From: VRUE01 sp963729995
GTDB lineage: Bacteria; Actinomycetota; Thermoleophilia; Solirubrobacterales; 70-9
NCBI GenBank assembly: GCA_963729995.1
Contig: CAVSPF010000001.1
Location: forward strand, 266,347-330,346
Direction: 5' to 3'
Length of the DNA stretch: 64,000 bases
Below, piece by piece: positions 1-8,455 of the stretch. Under the pieces are notes generated by a model. That model saw nothing but the letters and a program-made list of their open reading frames with translations. It had not been told where the DNA came from and made no database searches. Each line of letters begins with the position of its first letter. Positions within the stretch are counted from its first letter, which is position 1. The translations under genes and the position numbers were made by a program.

Positions 1-2
1 AC

Positions 3-3000
3 GCCCGCGGCAAAGGCCTGCTGAAGGAGAAGGACGAGAACCTGAGTGGCGAGGACGTGCGCGAGGGGCTCACCGCGGTGATCTCCGTGAAGCTGCACGA
101 TCCCCAGTTCGAGGGGCAGACCAAGACGAAACTCGGCAACCCGCCGATCCGCGGTCTGGTCGAGGAGACGGTCAACCGCAAGCTGGCCGAGTTCCTCGAG
201 GAGAACCCCGCCGACGCACGGCGCATCATCACCAAGGCGATCGACGCCTCGCGCGCCCGTGACGCGGCGCGCAAGGCCCGCGACCTGACGCGCCGCAAGT
301 CGGCGCTGGAGAACTCGACCCTGCCGGGGAAGCTGGCCGACTGCACGGTCAAGGACCCGCGCGACGCAGAGCTGTTCGTGGTCGAGGGCGACTCCGCCGG
401 CGGCTCGGCGAAGCAGGCCCGCGACCGCTCGACGCAGGCGGTGCTGCCGCTGCGCGGGAAGATCATCAACGTCGAGAAGAGCCGGATCGACAAGGTGCTG
501 GCCAACACCGAGATCCAGGCGCTGATCACCGCGATCGGAACCGGCATCCACGAAGAGTTCGATCTCGAGGAGGCTCGGTACCACAAAATTGTGATGGCGA
601 GTGTGGATGGTGAGGAACAGACACTGGTCCGCGACCATCAGGGCGCCCGCTTGGTCCAGATTGGGCGGTACATCGATGCGATCCTCAGCCGGCACGACGC
701 CGATCTCGACCGGTACACCAAGGTGACCGAAGAGGACATGGGGGAAGTCCTTTGCTTCGACCGGGAGACCGGTCGAACGAGGTTCAAGCCGGTCAAGGGG
801 GTGATTCGCCACCCGGTCGACGAGCCTCTGTTCGAGATCACCTCCGCCTATGGGCGGTCGGTGAGGGTGACGGGGAGCCATAGTGTGTTTGTCTATGAGG
901 ACGGCCAGATACGGACGAAGCGGGGGCTGGACATTCGCCCCGGCGATCAGCTCGTTGCTCCAAAGCGAATCAACCTCCCGGTCGATGCGCCGGACCGGAT
1001 TGACCTGTTGCGCGATCTGCACGCGATACCGGAGGCCGCCTCGCAAGTATGGGTTCGGGGCGCCGCTGTCGAGGACTTGTACCGCTCACGGGTTCGGCTA
1101 GAACATTCCGGTAATGAGGAGCTGACCTCGGTACGTGTTGAGGCCCCAGCCGATGTACGTGCCCACCTCGCGCGAATGCGACGTCTTTCCGGTCTCCGCA
1201 ACCGCGACCTCTGCGAGAGGGTGGGAATCAAGCAGCCGGTGACGTTCTACGCGTGGGAGAAGGGCACCGCCCGGCCCACGCTGCCCAAATGGCGGCGCTA
1301 TGTCGAGGCGGTTGGCGAGGACCCCGCTCGCATCTTGCCGCGCGTGCGGATCAGCGAGAGCGCCCTTGAGCGCACTTGGCGAACCCAGTACCGAGGTTCG
1401 CCGGCCAACCGTGTCAAGACGTACGTCCGTCTCGGCGAGCTCTCCGAGGCCGACTTGGACTGGCTTGGTGACCGAACCGATCTTGAGCTGACGCCGGAGC
1501 ACTACAAGGGCAAGGGGGTGGCTCGGTTCCTCCGCGTCACGCCCGAGCTGATGAAGCTGCTCGGCTTTTACATGGCGGAGGGCTCGGGCAGCCCACGGGG
1601 GGGAATCCGCTTTGCGATCGGCTCTCGCAACGAGGCCTATCGAGAGGAGATGACGCAGGCCATCGAAACCGTCTTCGGGCGGGAGGCGAGCAACTACGAG
1701 CCGGGCGAGAGGATCGGCGAGCTGCGACTGGTGAACCGAGTGGCGGCGCTTGCCTGGGGTCATCTCTTCGGATTCTTGAACGCCAAAGCGCCGACGAAGC
1801 GGATTCCCGATATCGCATTTCGGGTCAACGACGATCTCCGCACCGAGTTCCTTCGGGGGTATTTCATGGGGGACGGCACGGCATCTGGGGGACGCGTCAG
1901 TTTCGCGACTTCGTCGCGAGAATTGGCCAGTGGGTTGCAGTACCTGCTCATGTCGTTTGGAGTGGTTGCCTCAATCTCTGTGAGTGCACCGGCCGGCAAA
2001 GCGTGCAAGGCCCCACAAGGCTCAATTCGTACTAAACACACTGCCTGGACCGTCACCGTTGCGGCAAAGGATGATGTCGCAAGGCTGTCGCGAATTTGGG
2101 ATGACCACAACGCGGCGGATCGATTGTGGAATCGCTTTCGTAATGGCCATCGATCGAAGAACCGTCGTTTCACAACCGTCGGGCGCGATCTCATCGCACT
2201 TCAGGTTCGGTCGGTGCGAGAGGTTGAAGCGTCTGATCGCAATGTCTATGACTTCTCAGTATTGAAAGACGAGAACTATATAGTCGGATTTGGTGGAGTG
2301 GCCGCGAGAAATACAGACGCCGATGTCGACGGCGCCCATATCCGCACCCTCATCCTCACCTTCCTCTACCGGCAGATGCCGGAGCTGATCTCGCAGGGCT
2401 ACGTCTACATCGCGAAGCCGCCGCTGTACCGGGTCAAACAGGGCAATCAGGAGACCTACCTCGAGCGGGAGTCGGAACTGGAGGAGCTGCTGCTGCGCGA
2501 CAAGCTGGAGGACATCGAGCTCGTCGACGCGAACGGCAAGTCGACGAAGCTGACCAAGGGCCGCTGGCAGAGCTACACCCGCCGCGCAAAAGAGTACGAA
2601 GGCTGGAGCTCGTCGCTGCAGGCTGAGTTTGGCCATGAGGCTGTGCGCTTCCTCGAGGAGTCGAGCCTCCTCGACGAGGGGGTGGCGACGCTCGCAGGAG
2701 CCCGCAAGGTGCTCGCTCTCGAGCCGCTGGAGGGCGAGCCGTTCGACACTGAGATTGTCGAGGACTCCGACGAGGGGCTGGCGGTGAAGGCGATCGAACG
2801 GAAGACCGGCCTCGCTCGCACCCATCGGTTGCCGCGAGAGCTGTTCGAGCACCATGACTACCGCAAGTTCGCCGAGGTGCACGGTGCGCTGTTGGCGCAG
2901 GTGGGCCGCCCGCCATTCCGGGCTCAGCTCGGCGCACGCAGCAGCGAGGCGCTTTCCTTCCAGGCGCTGCACGGCGCTGTGCTGGAGCTTGCGCGATATG

Positions 3001-3224
3001 GAGTCCAGCTGACGCGCTTCAAGGGGCTCGGCGAGATGAACGCCGACCAGCTTCGCGAGACGACGATGGACCCCGCCAGCCGGACCCTGCAGCAGGTCAC
3101 ACTGGAGGACGCGTCAGAAGCGGCCGCGGACCAGATCTTTTCGATGTTGATGGGCGACCAGGTCGAGCCGCGCCGCAAATTCATCGAGGATCACGCCAAG
3201 GAAGTGAAGTTCCTTGACGTCTGA
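3..3224 (+). CDS. gyrB: DNA gyrase subunit B, 5'-partial, interrupted by an intein
   Basis: ATPase/TOPRIM subunit of DNA gyrase, which introduces negative supercoils together with GyrA. The reading frame is already open at base 3, so the ATPase domain lies upstream of the window. Visible extein motifs are LSGEDVREGLTAV, the TOPRIM signature VEGDSAGGSAKQ, and TDADVDGAHIRTL with the metal-binding DxD. The C-terminus has RFKGLGEMN and GDQVEPRRKFIE. The coding sequence is split by an in-frame 571-residue intein placed immediately before TDADVDG. The C-terminal extein also carries about 160-170 residues between YLERESELEE and the FKGLGEMN block, resembling the insert of E. coli-type GyrB and longer than usual in actinobacteria. 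gyrA follows 24 bp downstream. Confidence 0.97.
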   Translation, partial: ARGKGLLKEKDENLSGEDVREGLTAVISVKLHDPQFEGQTKTKLGNPPIRGLVEETVNRKLAEFLEENPADARRIITKAIDASRARDAARKARDLTRRKSALENSTLPGKLADCTVKDPRDAELFVVEGDSAGGSAKQARDRSTQAVLPLRGKIINVEKSRIDKVLANTEIQALITAIGTGIHEEFDLEEARYHKIVMASVDGEEQTLVRDHQGARLVQIGRYIDAILSRHDADLDRYTKVTEEDMGEVLCFDRETGRTRFKPVKGVIRHPVDEPLFEITSAYGRSVRVTGSHSVFVYEDGQIRTKRGLDIRPGDQLVAPKRINLPVDAPDRIDLLRDLHAIPEAASQVWVRGAAVEDLYRSRVRLEHSGNEELTSVRVEAPADVRAHLARMRRLSGLRNRDLCERVGIKQPVTFYAWEKGTARPTLPKWRRYVEAVGEDPARILPRVRISESALERTWRTQYRGSPANRVKTYVRLGELSEADLDWLGDRTDLELTPEHYKGKGVARFLRVTPELMKLLGFYMAEGSGSPRGGIRFAIGSRNEAYREEMTQAIETVFGREASNYEPGERIGELRLVNRVAALAWGHLFGFLNAKAPTKRIPDIAFRVNDDLRTEFLRGYFMGDGTASGGRVSFATSSRELASGLQYLLMSFGVVASISVSAPAGKACKAPQGSIRTKHTAWTVTVAAKDDVARLSRIWDDHNAADRLWNRFRNGHRSKNRRFTTVGRDLIALQVRSVREVEASDRNVYDFSVLKDENYIVGFGGVAARNTDADVDGAHIRTLILTFLYRQMPELISQGYVYIAKPPLYRVKQGNQETYLERESELEELLLRDKLEDIELVDANGKSTKLTKGRWQSYTRRAKEYEGWSSSLQAEFGHEAVRFLEESSLLDEGVATLAGARKVLALEPLEGEPFDTEIVEDSDEGLAVKAIERKTGLARTHRLPRELFEHHDYRKFAEVHGALLAQVGRPPFRAQLGARSSEALSFQALHGAVLELARYGVQLTRFKGLGEMNADQLRETTMDPASRTLQQVTLEDASEAAADQIFSMLMGDQVEPRRKFIEDHAKEVKFLDV
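600..2312 (+). mobile_element. GyrB intein with LAGLIDADG endonuclease and HTH insert
   Basis: A self-splicing element of 571 residues. The N-terminal junction is KIVMA/SVDGEE, with Ser as first nucleophile. Block B is VTGSHSVFV, about residues 90-98. Two LAGLIDADG-type motifs appear, LLGFYMAEG (about residue 320) and GYFMGDG (about 420). The C-terminal block is ENYIVGFGGVAARN, followed by Thr of TDADVDG as the +1 nucleophile. Removing it rejoins a continuous GyrB TOPRIM motif. Residues about 184-243 look like an XRE-type helix-turn-helix (LARMRRLSGLRNRDLCERV then YAWEKGTARP), an extra domain for an intein. The penultimate residue is Arg, where most inteins have His. The last 150 bases are richer in A/T and in codons such as ata, aga and aat than the host gene, consistent with horizontal acquisition. 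Confidence 0.95.
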
Positions 3225-3248
3225 CACGTCCATTCGAGGGACGAGCTG

Positions 3249-5741
3249 ATGGCACTCGAGGCACTCACAGGACGGATCGAAGAGCGCGAGCTCGAGAAGG
3301 AGATGCGCTCGTCCTACCTCGATTACGCGATGAGCGTGATCGTCGGGCGGGCGCTGCCGGACGTGCGCGACGGCCTCAAGCCGGTGCATCGCCGGGTGCT
3401 CTACGCGATGCACGACATCGGCCTGCAGCCGACTCGCCCGTACCGCAAGTGCGCCTTCATCGTCGGCGAGGTGATGGGTAAGTACCACCCGCACGGCGAC
3501 TCCGCGATCTACGACACGCTGGTGCGGATGGCGCAGGAGTTCTCGCTGCGCTACGTGCTGGTCGACGGCCAGGGCAACTTCGGCTCGATCGACGACGACC
3601 CGGCAGCGGCGATGAGGTACACCGAGGCGCGTCTGGGGCGGTTGGCGACCGAGCTGCTGCGAGATATCGATGCCGACACCGTCGACTTCGGCCCGAACTA
3701 CGACGAATCGACACAGGAGCCGGCGATCCTGCCGGCCCGTTTCCCCAACCTGCTGGTCAACGGTGCGTCGGGGATCGCGGTCGGGATGGCCACCAACATC
3801 CCGCCCCACAACCTGCGCGAGGTGGCCGGCGCGGTCAACGCCTACATCGATGATCCCGGCATCGACCTCGCCGGGCTGATGGAGCACGTCAAGGGCCCCG
3901 ACTTCCCCGGCGGCGGGATCATGAGCATGGGGGGGATCCGCGATGCGTACGCCTCCGGCCGTGGCACGGTCAAGGTTCGCGCCCGCGCCCATGTCGAGCC
4001 GCTGAAGGGCGGCAAGGACGCGATCGTCGTCACCGAGCTGCCGTTCATGGTCAAGAAGGGCGGCGACAACGGCCTGATCTCGAAGATCGCCAACCTGGTC
4101 CGCGAAAAGAAGCTGGAGGGCATCTCCGACCTGCGCGACGAGTCCGACCGCTCGGGGATGCGCCTGGTGATCGAGTTGAAGCGCGGCGGCCAGCCGGCCA
4201 AGGTCGTGCTCAACAACCTCTACAAGAAAACGCAGATGCAGACCAGCTTCGGCATCAACATGGTGGCGCTGGTCGACGGCGTGCCGCGGACCCTTGGCCT
4301 GCTCGAGCTCGTCCACCACTACGTCCAGCACCAGCGGGAGGTCGTCACCCGCCGCACCCAGCACGAACTGCGCCGCGCCGAGGCTCGTGCCCACATCCTC
4401 GAGGGGTTGCTCATCGCGCTGGACAACCTCGACGCCGTGATCAAGCTGATCCGCGCTTCCGCCGATCCCGACACGGCACGCGACGGCCTGATCTCGAAGT
4501 TCGAGCTGTCGCGCGAGCAGGCGCAGGCAATCCTCGACATGCGCCTGCAGCGCCTCACCGCCCTCGAGGCGGGAAAGGTGCGGGCCGAGCACGCCGACCT
4601 GCTCGAGCGGATCGGCGAGCTGCGGGCGATCCTCGGCGACGAGACCAGGGTGATGGGCGTCGTCAAGGAGGAGCTGGCCGAGATCGTCGATGCCTATGGC
4701 GACGAGCGGCGCACCGAAATCTCCCACTTCGAGGGGGACGTCGGGATCGAGGACATGATCGCCGACCAGCAGATGGTGATCTCGATGACGGCCTCCGGCT
4801 ACGTGAAGCGCCTGCCTCTCGCGACCTACCGCCAGCAGCACCGCGGCGGCGTCGGGGTGATGGGGATGAACCTCAAGGAGGACGACTACATCGAGCACCT
4901 GCGCATCTGCTCGACCCACGATTACCTGCTCTTCTTCACCAACCGTGGCAAGGTCTACCGGCTCAAGGTCTACGAGCTGCCGGAGGGGTCGCGCACGGCG
5001 AAAGGCAGCGCCCTGGTCAACCTGCTGCCGTTGCGCGACGGCGAGCGGGTGATGGCCGTTATCCCGACCCGTGACTTCAAGGAGGGCCGCTACCTTGCCT
5101 TCGCAACGGCGAAAGGGCAGATCAAGAAGACCGAGTTCATCGCCTACAACACGCCGATCCGCGCCGACGGGATCATCGCGATCAAGGTGCGCGACGGCGA
5201 CGAGCTGGTGCAGGTGCGCCTCACCTCGGGCGAGGACGACCTGCTGCTGGTCTCGAAGTCGGGCCACGCCGCTCGCTTCTCGGAGAAGGCGGCGCGGGCG
5301 ATGGGCCGCGACACCTCTGGGGTGAAGGGGATGAACGTCGCCTCGAAGGTGAACGGCGAGCCGAACCGGGTCCTGGCCCTCGCCGTCGCGCGCGACGACA
5401 CCGAGCTGTTCGTCGTCACCGAGAACGGCTACGGCAAGCGCACCTCGATCTCCGAGTACCCGGTCAAGGGCCGCGGCACGAAGGGCGTGCTGACCGCGAA
5501 GCTGACCGAGAAGAAGGGGGGCCTGGCCGGCGCCCTCGTCGTCCGCGAGCACCAGGAGCTGCTCTTCATCTCACAGAACGGGATGGTGCAGCGCACCTCG
5601 GTCGGCGGCATCTCCAAGATGGGCCGCTCCACCCAGGGCGTCAAGGTGATGAACATCAAGGACGACGACCGCGTCAGCGCCGTCGCCCTCGTCGTCGAGT
5701 CAGGCGAGTCGCCTGAGCCGGAGCAGGACGAGCTCGGTTAG
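3249..5741 (+). CDS. gyrA: DNA gyrase subunit A
   Basis: Breakage-reunion subunit of gyrase, 830 residues, normal length. The catalytic Tyr is Y124 in AAAMRYTEARL. The quinolone-determining region HPHGDSAIYD keeps Ser85 and Asp89 (E. coli S83/D87), so no classical resistance change is visible there. The C-terminal beta-pinwheel has a GyrA box reading QHRGGVG (about residues 528-534) where the consensus is QRRGGKG, so the basic seventh-position side is altered (Lys to Val). The ATG start follows gyrB by 24 bp, and co-transcription is likely. The stop overlaps the stop of the convergent HNH gene by 3 bases. Confidence 0.98.
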   Translation: MALEALTGRIEERELEKEMRSSYLDYAMSVIVGRALPDVRDGLKPVHRRVLYAMHDIGLQPTRPYRKCAFIVGEVMGKYHPHGDSAIYDTLVRMAQEFSLRYVLVDGQGNFGSIDDDPAAAMRYTEARLGRLATELLRDIDADTVDFGPNYDESTQEPAILPARFPNLLVNGASGIAVGMATNIPPHNLREVAGAVNAYIDDPGIDLAGLMEHVKGPDFPGGGIMSMGGIRDAYASGRGTVKVRARAHVEPLKGGKDAIVVTELPFMVKKGGDNGLISKIANLVREKKLEGISDLRDESDRSGMRLVIELKRGGQPAKVVLNNLYKKTQMQTSFGINMVALVDGVPRTLGLLELVHHYVQHQREVVTRRTQHELRRAEARAHILEGLLIALDNLDAVIKLIRASADPDTARDGLISKFELSREQAQAILDMRLQRLTALEAGKVRAEHADLLERIGELRAILGDETRVMGVVKEELAEIVDAYGDERRTEISHFEGDVGIEDMIADQQMVISMTASGYVKRLPLATYRQQHRGGVGVMGMNLKEDDYIEHLRICSTHDYLLFFTNRGKVYRLKVYELPEGSRTAKGSALVNLLPLRDGERVMAVIPTRDFKEGRYLAFATAKGQIKKTEFIAYNTPIRADGIIAIKVRDGDELVQVRLTSGEDDLLLVSKSGHAARFSEKAARAMGRDTSGVKGMNVASKVNGEPNRVLALAVARDDTELFVVTENGYGKRTSISEYPVKGRGTKGVLTAKLTEKKGGLAGALVVREHQELLFISQNGMVQRTSVGGISKMGRSTQGVKVMNIKDDDRVSAVALVVESGESPEPEQDELG

Positions 5742-6244
5742 GCGGCAGCGGGTAGGTACTGCTGCCAGGCCGGGGGGATCGACGGGCTGGCGACCTGGAT
5801 GAAGACGGTTGGATGGGGGGCCTTCGGTCGCCTCCGCGGATGCATCTGAATCTCGCGCGGCAGCCGGTTGCCCTTGCGGCGGTTGCAGCTGGCGCAGGCG
5901 GCGACGATGTTCTCCCAGACCGATTTCCCGCCACGGCTCCTCGGAATGACGTGGTCGACGGTCAGGCCGGATTTCCTCGAGCCGCAGTACTGGCAGGTCC
6001 AGGCGTCGCGGGCCAGCACCGCCCGCCGCGTGATCTTGCGCCGGTGCGCCTGGCGCGGGACGCGCACGTAGTTGACCAGGCGGATCACGTCGGGCCGCTC
6101 CATCGTCATCCGCTCGGAATGGATCGCCCCCTCGCGCTTCTCGAGCAGTTCCGCCCTTTCCTTCAGGAGCAACACGGCAGCGCGTCTCAACGTGCAGACG
6201 TTGATCGGCTCATACGTCGCATTGAGTACCAAGACCCGTGCCAT
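5738..6244 (-). CDS. HNH endonuclease family protein
   Basis: 168-residue protein starting MARVLVLNATYEP. The C-terminal half holds the HNH fold: CQYCG as first zinc-binding pair, LTVDHVIPRSRGG with the His-His catalytic element, NIVAAC, and CASCNRRKGN as second Cys pair. Proteins of this form are widespread in actinobacteria as free-standing HNH nucleases of unknown target. I chose ATG 6244 because the family N-terminus begins exactly there; the frame upstream is not conserved-looking. It lies downstream of pheA on the same strand, separated by 188 bp that contain a large inverted repeat. Confidence 0.88.
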   Translation of the reverse strand: MARVLVLNATYEPINVCTLRRAAVLLLKERAELLEKREGAIHSERMTMERPDVIRLVNYVRVPRQAHRRKITRRAVLARDAWTCQYCGSRKSGLTVDHVIPRSRGGKSVWENIVAACASCNRRKGNRLPREIQMHPRRRPKAPHPTVFIQVASPSIPPAWQQYLPAAA

Positions 6245-6345
6245 GCTGATCGAAGATTCTACGCACGCCCTTACCTGGAGCTTGTAAGGCACTGGGCTGC
6301 CGCACCCGCCTTGCGGGGGAGGTGCCTGGCATTGCGCTGTCGAGA

Positions 6346-6433
6346 AGAGGGCAGGGGGCATCCCCTCAACGGACGGATACTCAGAGCAGCCCGAAGGGCT
6401 GCGAGTTCGGGGAGGGGATGCCCCCTGCCCTCT
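6346..6433. repeat. Perfect 22-bp inverted repeat with nested hairpin
   Basis: Left arm 6346-6367 and right arm 6412-6433 are exact reverse complements (left arm begins AGAGGGCAGGGGGC). The 44-nt loop contains a second hairpin, GCAGCCC-GAA-GGGCTGC, at 6386-6402. The right arm touches the pheA stop codon (6433-6435), so the structure would form in the 3' end of the pheA message. It could act as a terminator/mRNA-stabilising structure or be a copy of a palindromic repeat family. No T-run follows it on the minus strand. Confidence 0.85.
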
Positions 6434-7266
6434 CAGCCGACGGGGTAGGAGCCCAGGATCCGGACCGATTCGGCCTTCGTGCGGAGCTGGGAGATGGCGT
6501 CGGAGACAGGCTGGTCGTCGATTGCGCCCTCGAGGTCGCAGAAGAACATGTAACGCCCGAGGCCCAGGCGCAGGGGGCGGGACTCGATTCGGCTGAGGTT
6601 GACGCCGCGGCTGGAGAACTCCTGCAGCGCCGCGACCAGGGCGCCGGGGTGGTCCTCGCCCAGCTCCGAGAAGACCAGGGACGTCTTCCACCGGCCCGCA
6701 CCGCTCGGGGGAGTCCCCGCCGGCGCGATCCAGACGAACCGGGTCACGTTGCCCGCCTCGTCCTCGATCCCCTCGCGCAGGATCGTGCAGCCGTAGAGGC
6801 CGGCGGCCGAACGCGCGCCGATCGCCGCCCACGGCTGGTCGGACTCGCTGACCGTCCGGACCGCCTCCGCGGTGCTGCTCGCGCTCTGCCTGCGGGCGCC
6901 CGGAAGCTGCTCGCGCAGGAAGCGCGCACACTGCGCAAGCGGCTGCGGGTGCGACAGCACGGTCGTGATCTGCTCCAGCGCAAGCGGCTGCCGCGCGATC
7001 AGGTGGGCCCGCACCGCGTAGTCGTACTCGCCGACGATGGTCACCGCCTCGGTGTCGAAAGCGAGGGTGTCGAGGCTGCTGCGCACCGAGCCCTCGATCG
7101 AGTTCTCGAAGGGCACGAACGCCCGCTCCGCCTCCCCTCGCTCGACGGCGAGAATCGCGTCGTGGACCGTCGAGGTCCACATCGACTCGAACTGCTTCTC
7201 CGGCGATGCTTGGCGCAGCGCGTCTTCGGTGAAGGTTCCAGCCGGACCGAGGTAGGCGATCCGCAT
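6433..7266 (-). CDS. pheA: Prephenate dehydratase
   Basis: Converts prephenate to phenylpyruvate in phenylalanine biosynthesis; cytosolic. 277 residues, the standard length of monofunctional bacterial PheA. It begins MRIAYLGPAGTFTEDAL, has the substrate-site motif VPFENSIEGSV and the catalytic TRF in GNVTRFVWI. A C-terminal ACT domain has EDHPGAL and RIESRPLR, the phenylalanine-binding allosteric region, so feedback inhibition by phenylalanine is expected. The next gene upstream on the same strand ends 5 bp before this start. Confidence 0.96.
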   Translation of the reverse strand: MRIAYLGPAGTFTEDALRQASPEKQFESMWTSTVHDAILAVERGEAERAFVPFENSIEGSVRSSLDTLAFDTEAVTIVGEYDYAVRAHLIARQPLALEQITTVLSHPQPLAQCARFLREQLPGARRQSASSTAEAVRTVSESDQPWAAIGARSAAGLYGCTILREGIEDEAGNVTRFVWIAPAGTPPSGAGRWKTSLVFSELGEDHPGALVAALQEFSSRGVNLSRIESRPLRLGLGRYMFFCDLEGAIDDQPVSDAISQLRTKAESVRILGSYPVG

Positions 7267-7271
7267 CGCGC

Positions 7272-8312
7272 CTATTTGAATTCGACCGTGTAGCTGGCCT
7301 TGTTGTTTTCGGAGACCTGCTCGCCGGGCACCGTGTGCACGTCGACTTCAAGCTTGGCCGTGCCCTTCGGCGCCGGGGTCAGCGGGATGGTGGCCGTGCC
7401 GGTTTCGCCGGCGGCGATGCTGTTGATTTTGCCCTGGAGGGTGTTGCGGCCGTTCACGGTGACCGAGACCGTGATCCCGTTCTCGGTCGATTCGCCCTGG
7501 TTCTGGACCTTGACTTCGACTTCCGGGGTCCCTTCGCTCGAGATGGCGGCCGTCGATTCGGGGGTCACTTCGGTGCCGTTGACGCTGGTCGCGATCAGGC
7601 CCAGCCCGTGCACGCCGGGCGTCGCCGCTCCGGTTGCGCCGCTCACCGAGCCGAGGGCGGCGGTGACCGCGTTGGCGTCGAGCCACCTGAGCCCGTCTGG
7701 GACGAACAGGCTCTTCGGCACGTCGCCGCCTTCTATCCCGTTGTCGGCGAGAACGGCGTTGATCTCCGGCCGCACCACCGCGGCATAGAGAACGTCGCTC
7801 GCCAGCAGGGTCCGCATCTGGTTCGCGATCACCCTCGCAGCCCTGTGGGAGCCGACGTTCCCCAGGGCCGTGCTCATATGGCCGGCGATTTCGCTCATCG
7901 CGCTGCTGCGCAACTCGTATACGAGCTTCAGCGCGGTCTGCGCGTTGCTCATGTCGCCGGGCGTGTCGAGCGCGTCGACTCGCGCCACGTAGTTGTCCAT
8001 GGCGCTGCGATCGGCGTTGACCTCGGCGACGAACTCGGTGACGGAGAGGCTGCCCGGGTTGCCGAGCTTGCCGAAGAGCGACTTGCCGGTCTGCCCGGTC
8101 TCGACGACGATCTGCGTGACGTTGCGCGAGTAGTCGCTCAGTTCCCGCTGCTTGCGGGCATTGAGGCAGCCCTTCACGCCCAGCACGATCAGGATCAGGA
8201 CCAGCAGGCCGGCGCCGAGGGCGAGGGCGCGCCGTAGCAGGATCTGCTGTCGTTCCGGACGGCGGGGCCGCCGCGGCCGGCGTTGCGGCCGGGATGCAAG
8301 GGAATCCTCCAA
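7272..8312 (-). CDS. Membrane-anchored protein with CARDB-like C-terminal domain
   Basis: An Arg/Pro-rich cytoplasmic N-terminus leads into one transmembrane helix (ALALGAGLLVLILIVLGVK). A helical extracellular region follows, then a C-terminal beta-domain with the CARDB pattern (VEVKVQNQGESTENGITV, then VPGEQVSENNKASYTVEF). CARDB domains are cell-surface adhesion or assembly modules; the specific role is unknown. I place the start at TTG 8312, 9 nt after a GGAG, because it leaves a normal gap to the divergent kinase. An in-frame start as far out as 8432 is possible. It is 5 bp upstream of pheA on the same strand. Confidence 0.75.
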   Translation of the reverse strand: MEDSLASRPQRRPRRPRRPERQQILLRRALALGAGLLVLILIVLGVKGCLNARKQRELSDYSRNVTQIVVETGQTGKSLFGKLGNPGSLSVTEFVAEVNADRSAMDNYVARVDALDTPGDMSNAQTALKLVYELRSSAMSEIAGHMSTALGNVGSHRAARVIANQMRTLLASDVLYAAVVRPEINAVLADNGIEGGDVPKSLFVPDGLRWLDANAVTAALGSVSGATGAATPGVHGLGLIATSVNGTEVTPESTAAISSEGTPEVEVKVQNQGESTENGITVSVTVNGRNTLQGKINSIAAGETGTATIPLTPAPKGTAKLEVDVHTVPGEQVSENNKASYTVEFK

Positions 8313-8455
8313 GAAATGGCTCTCCGAACCTGGTTGGCTGGGCGGAGAGTATGCACACCGATGGGGTTGCCGCGTCAAGACCCGCAGCAAACGTTGCGTT
8401 TTTCGGGCGTGCGGCGCGCAGGAGAGCGGCACGGTGCGGCGAAAGCGGAGGAGCT

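Noticed and set aside
3114..5552. 812-codon open frame on the minus strand opposite gyrA
   Set aside because: Low-complexity Asp/Leu/Val/Arg translation produced by GC-rich codon bias; gyrA on the other strand is complete and conserved.
5738..7351. 537-residue minus-strand protein joining the HNH nuclease to upstream sequence
   Set aside because: Upstream part is an out-of-frame reading of pheA and the inverted repeat; only the last 168 residues are HNH.
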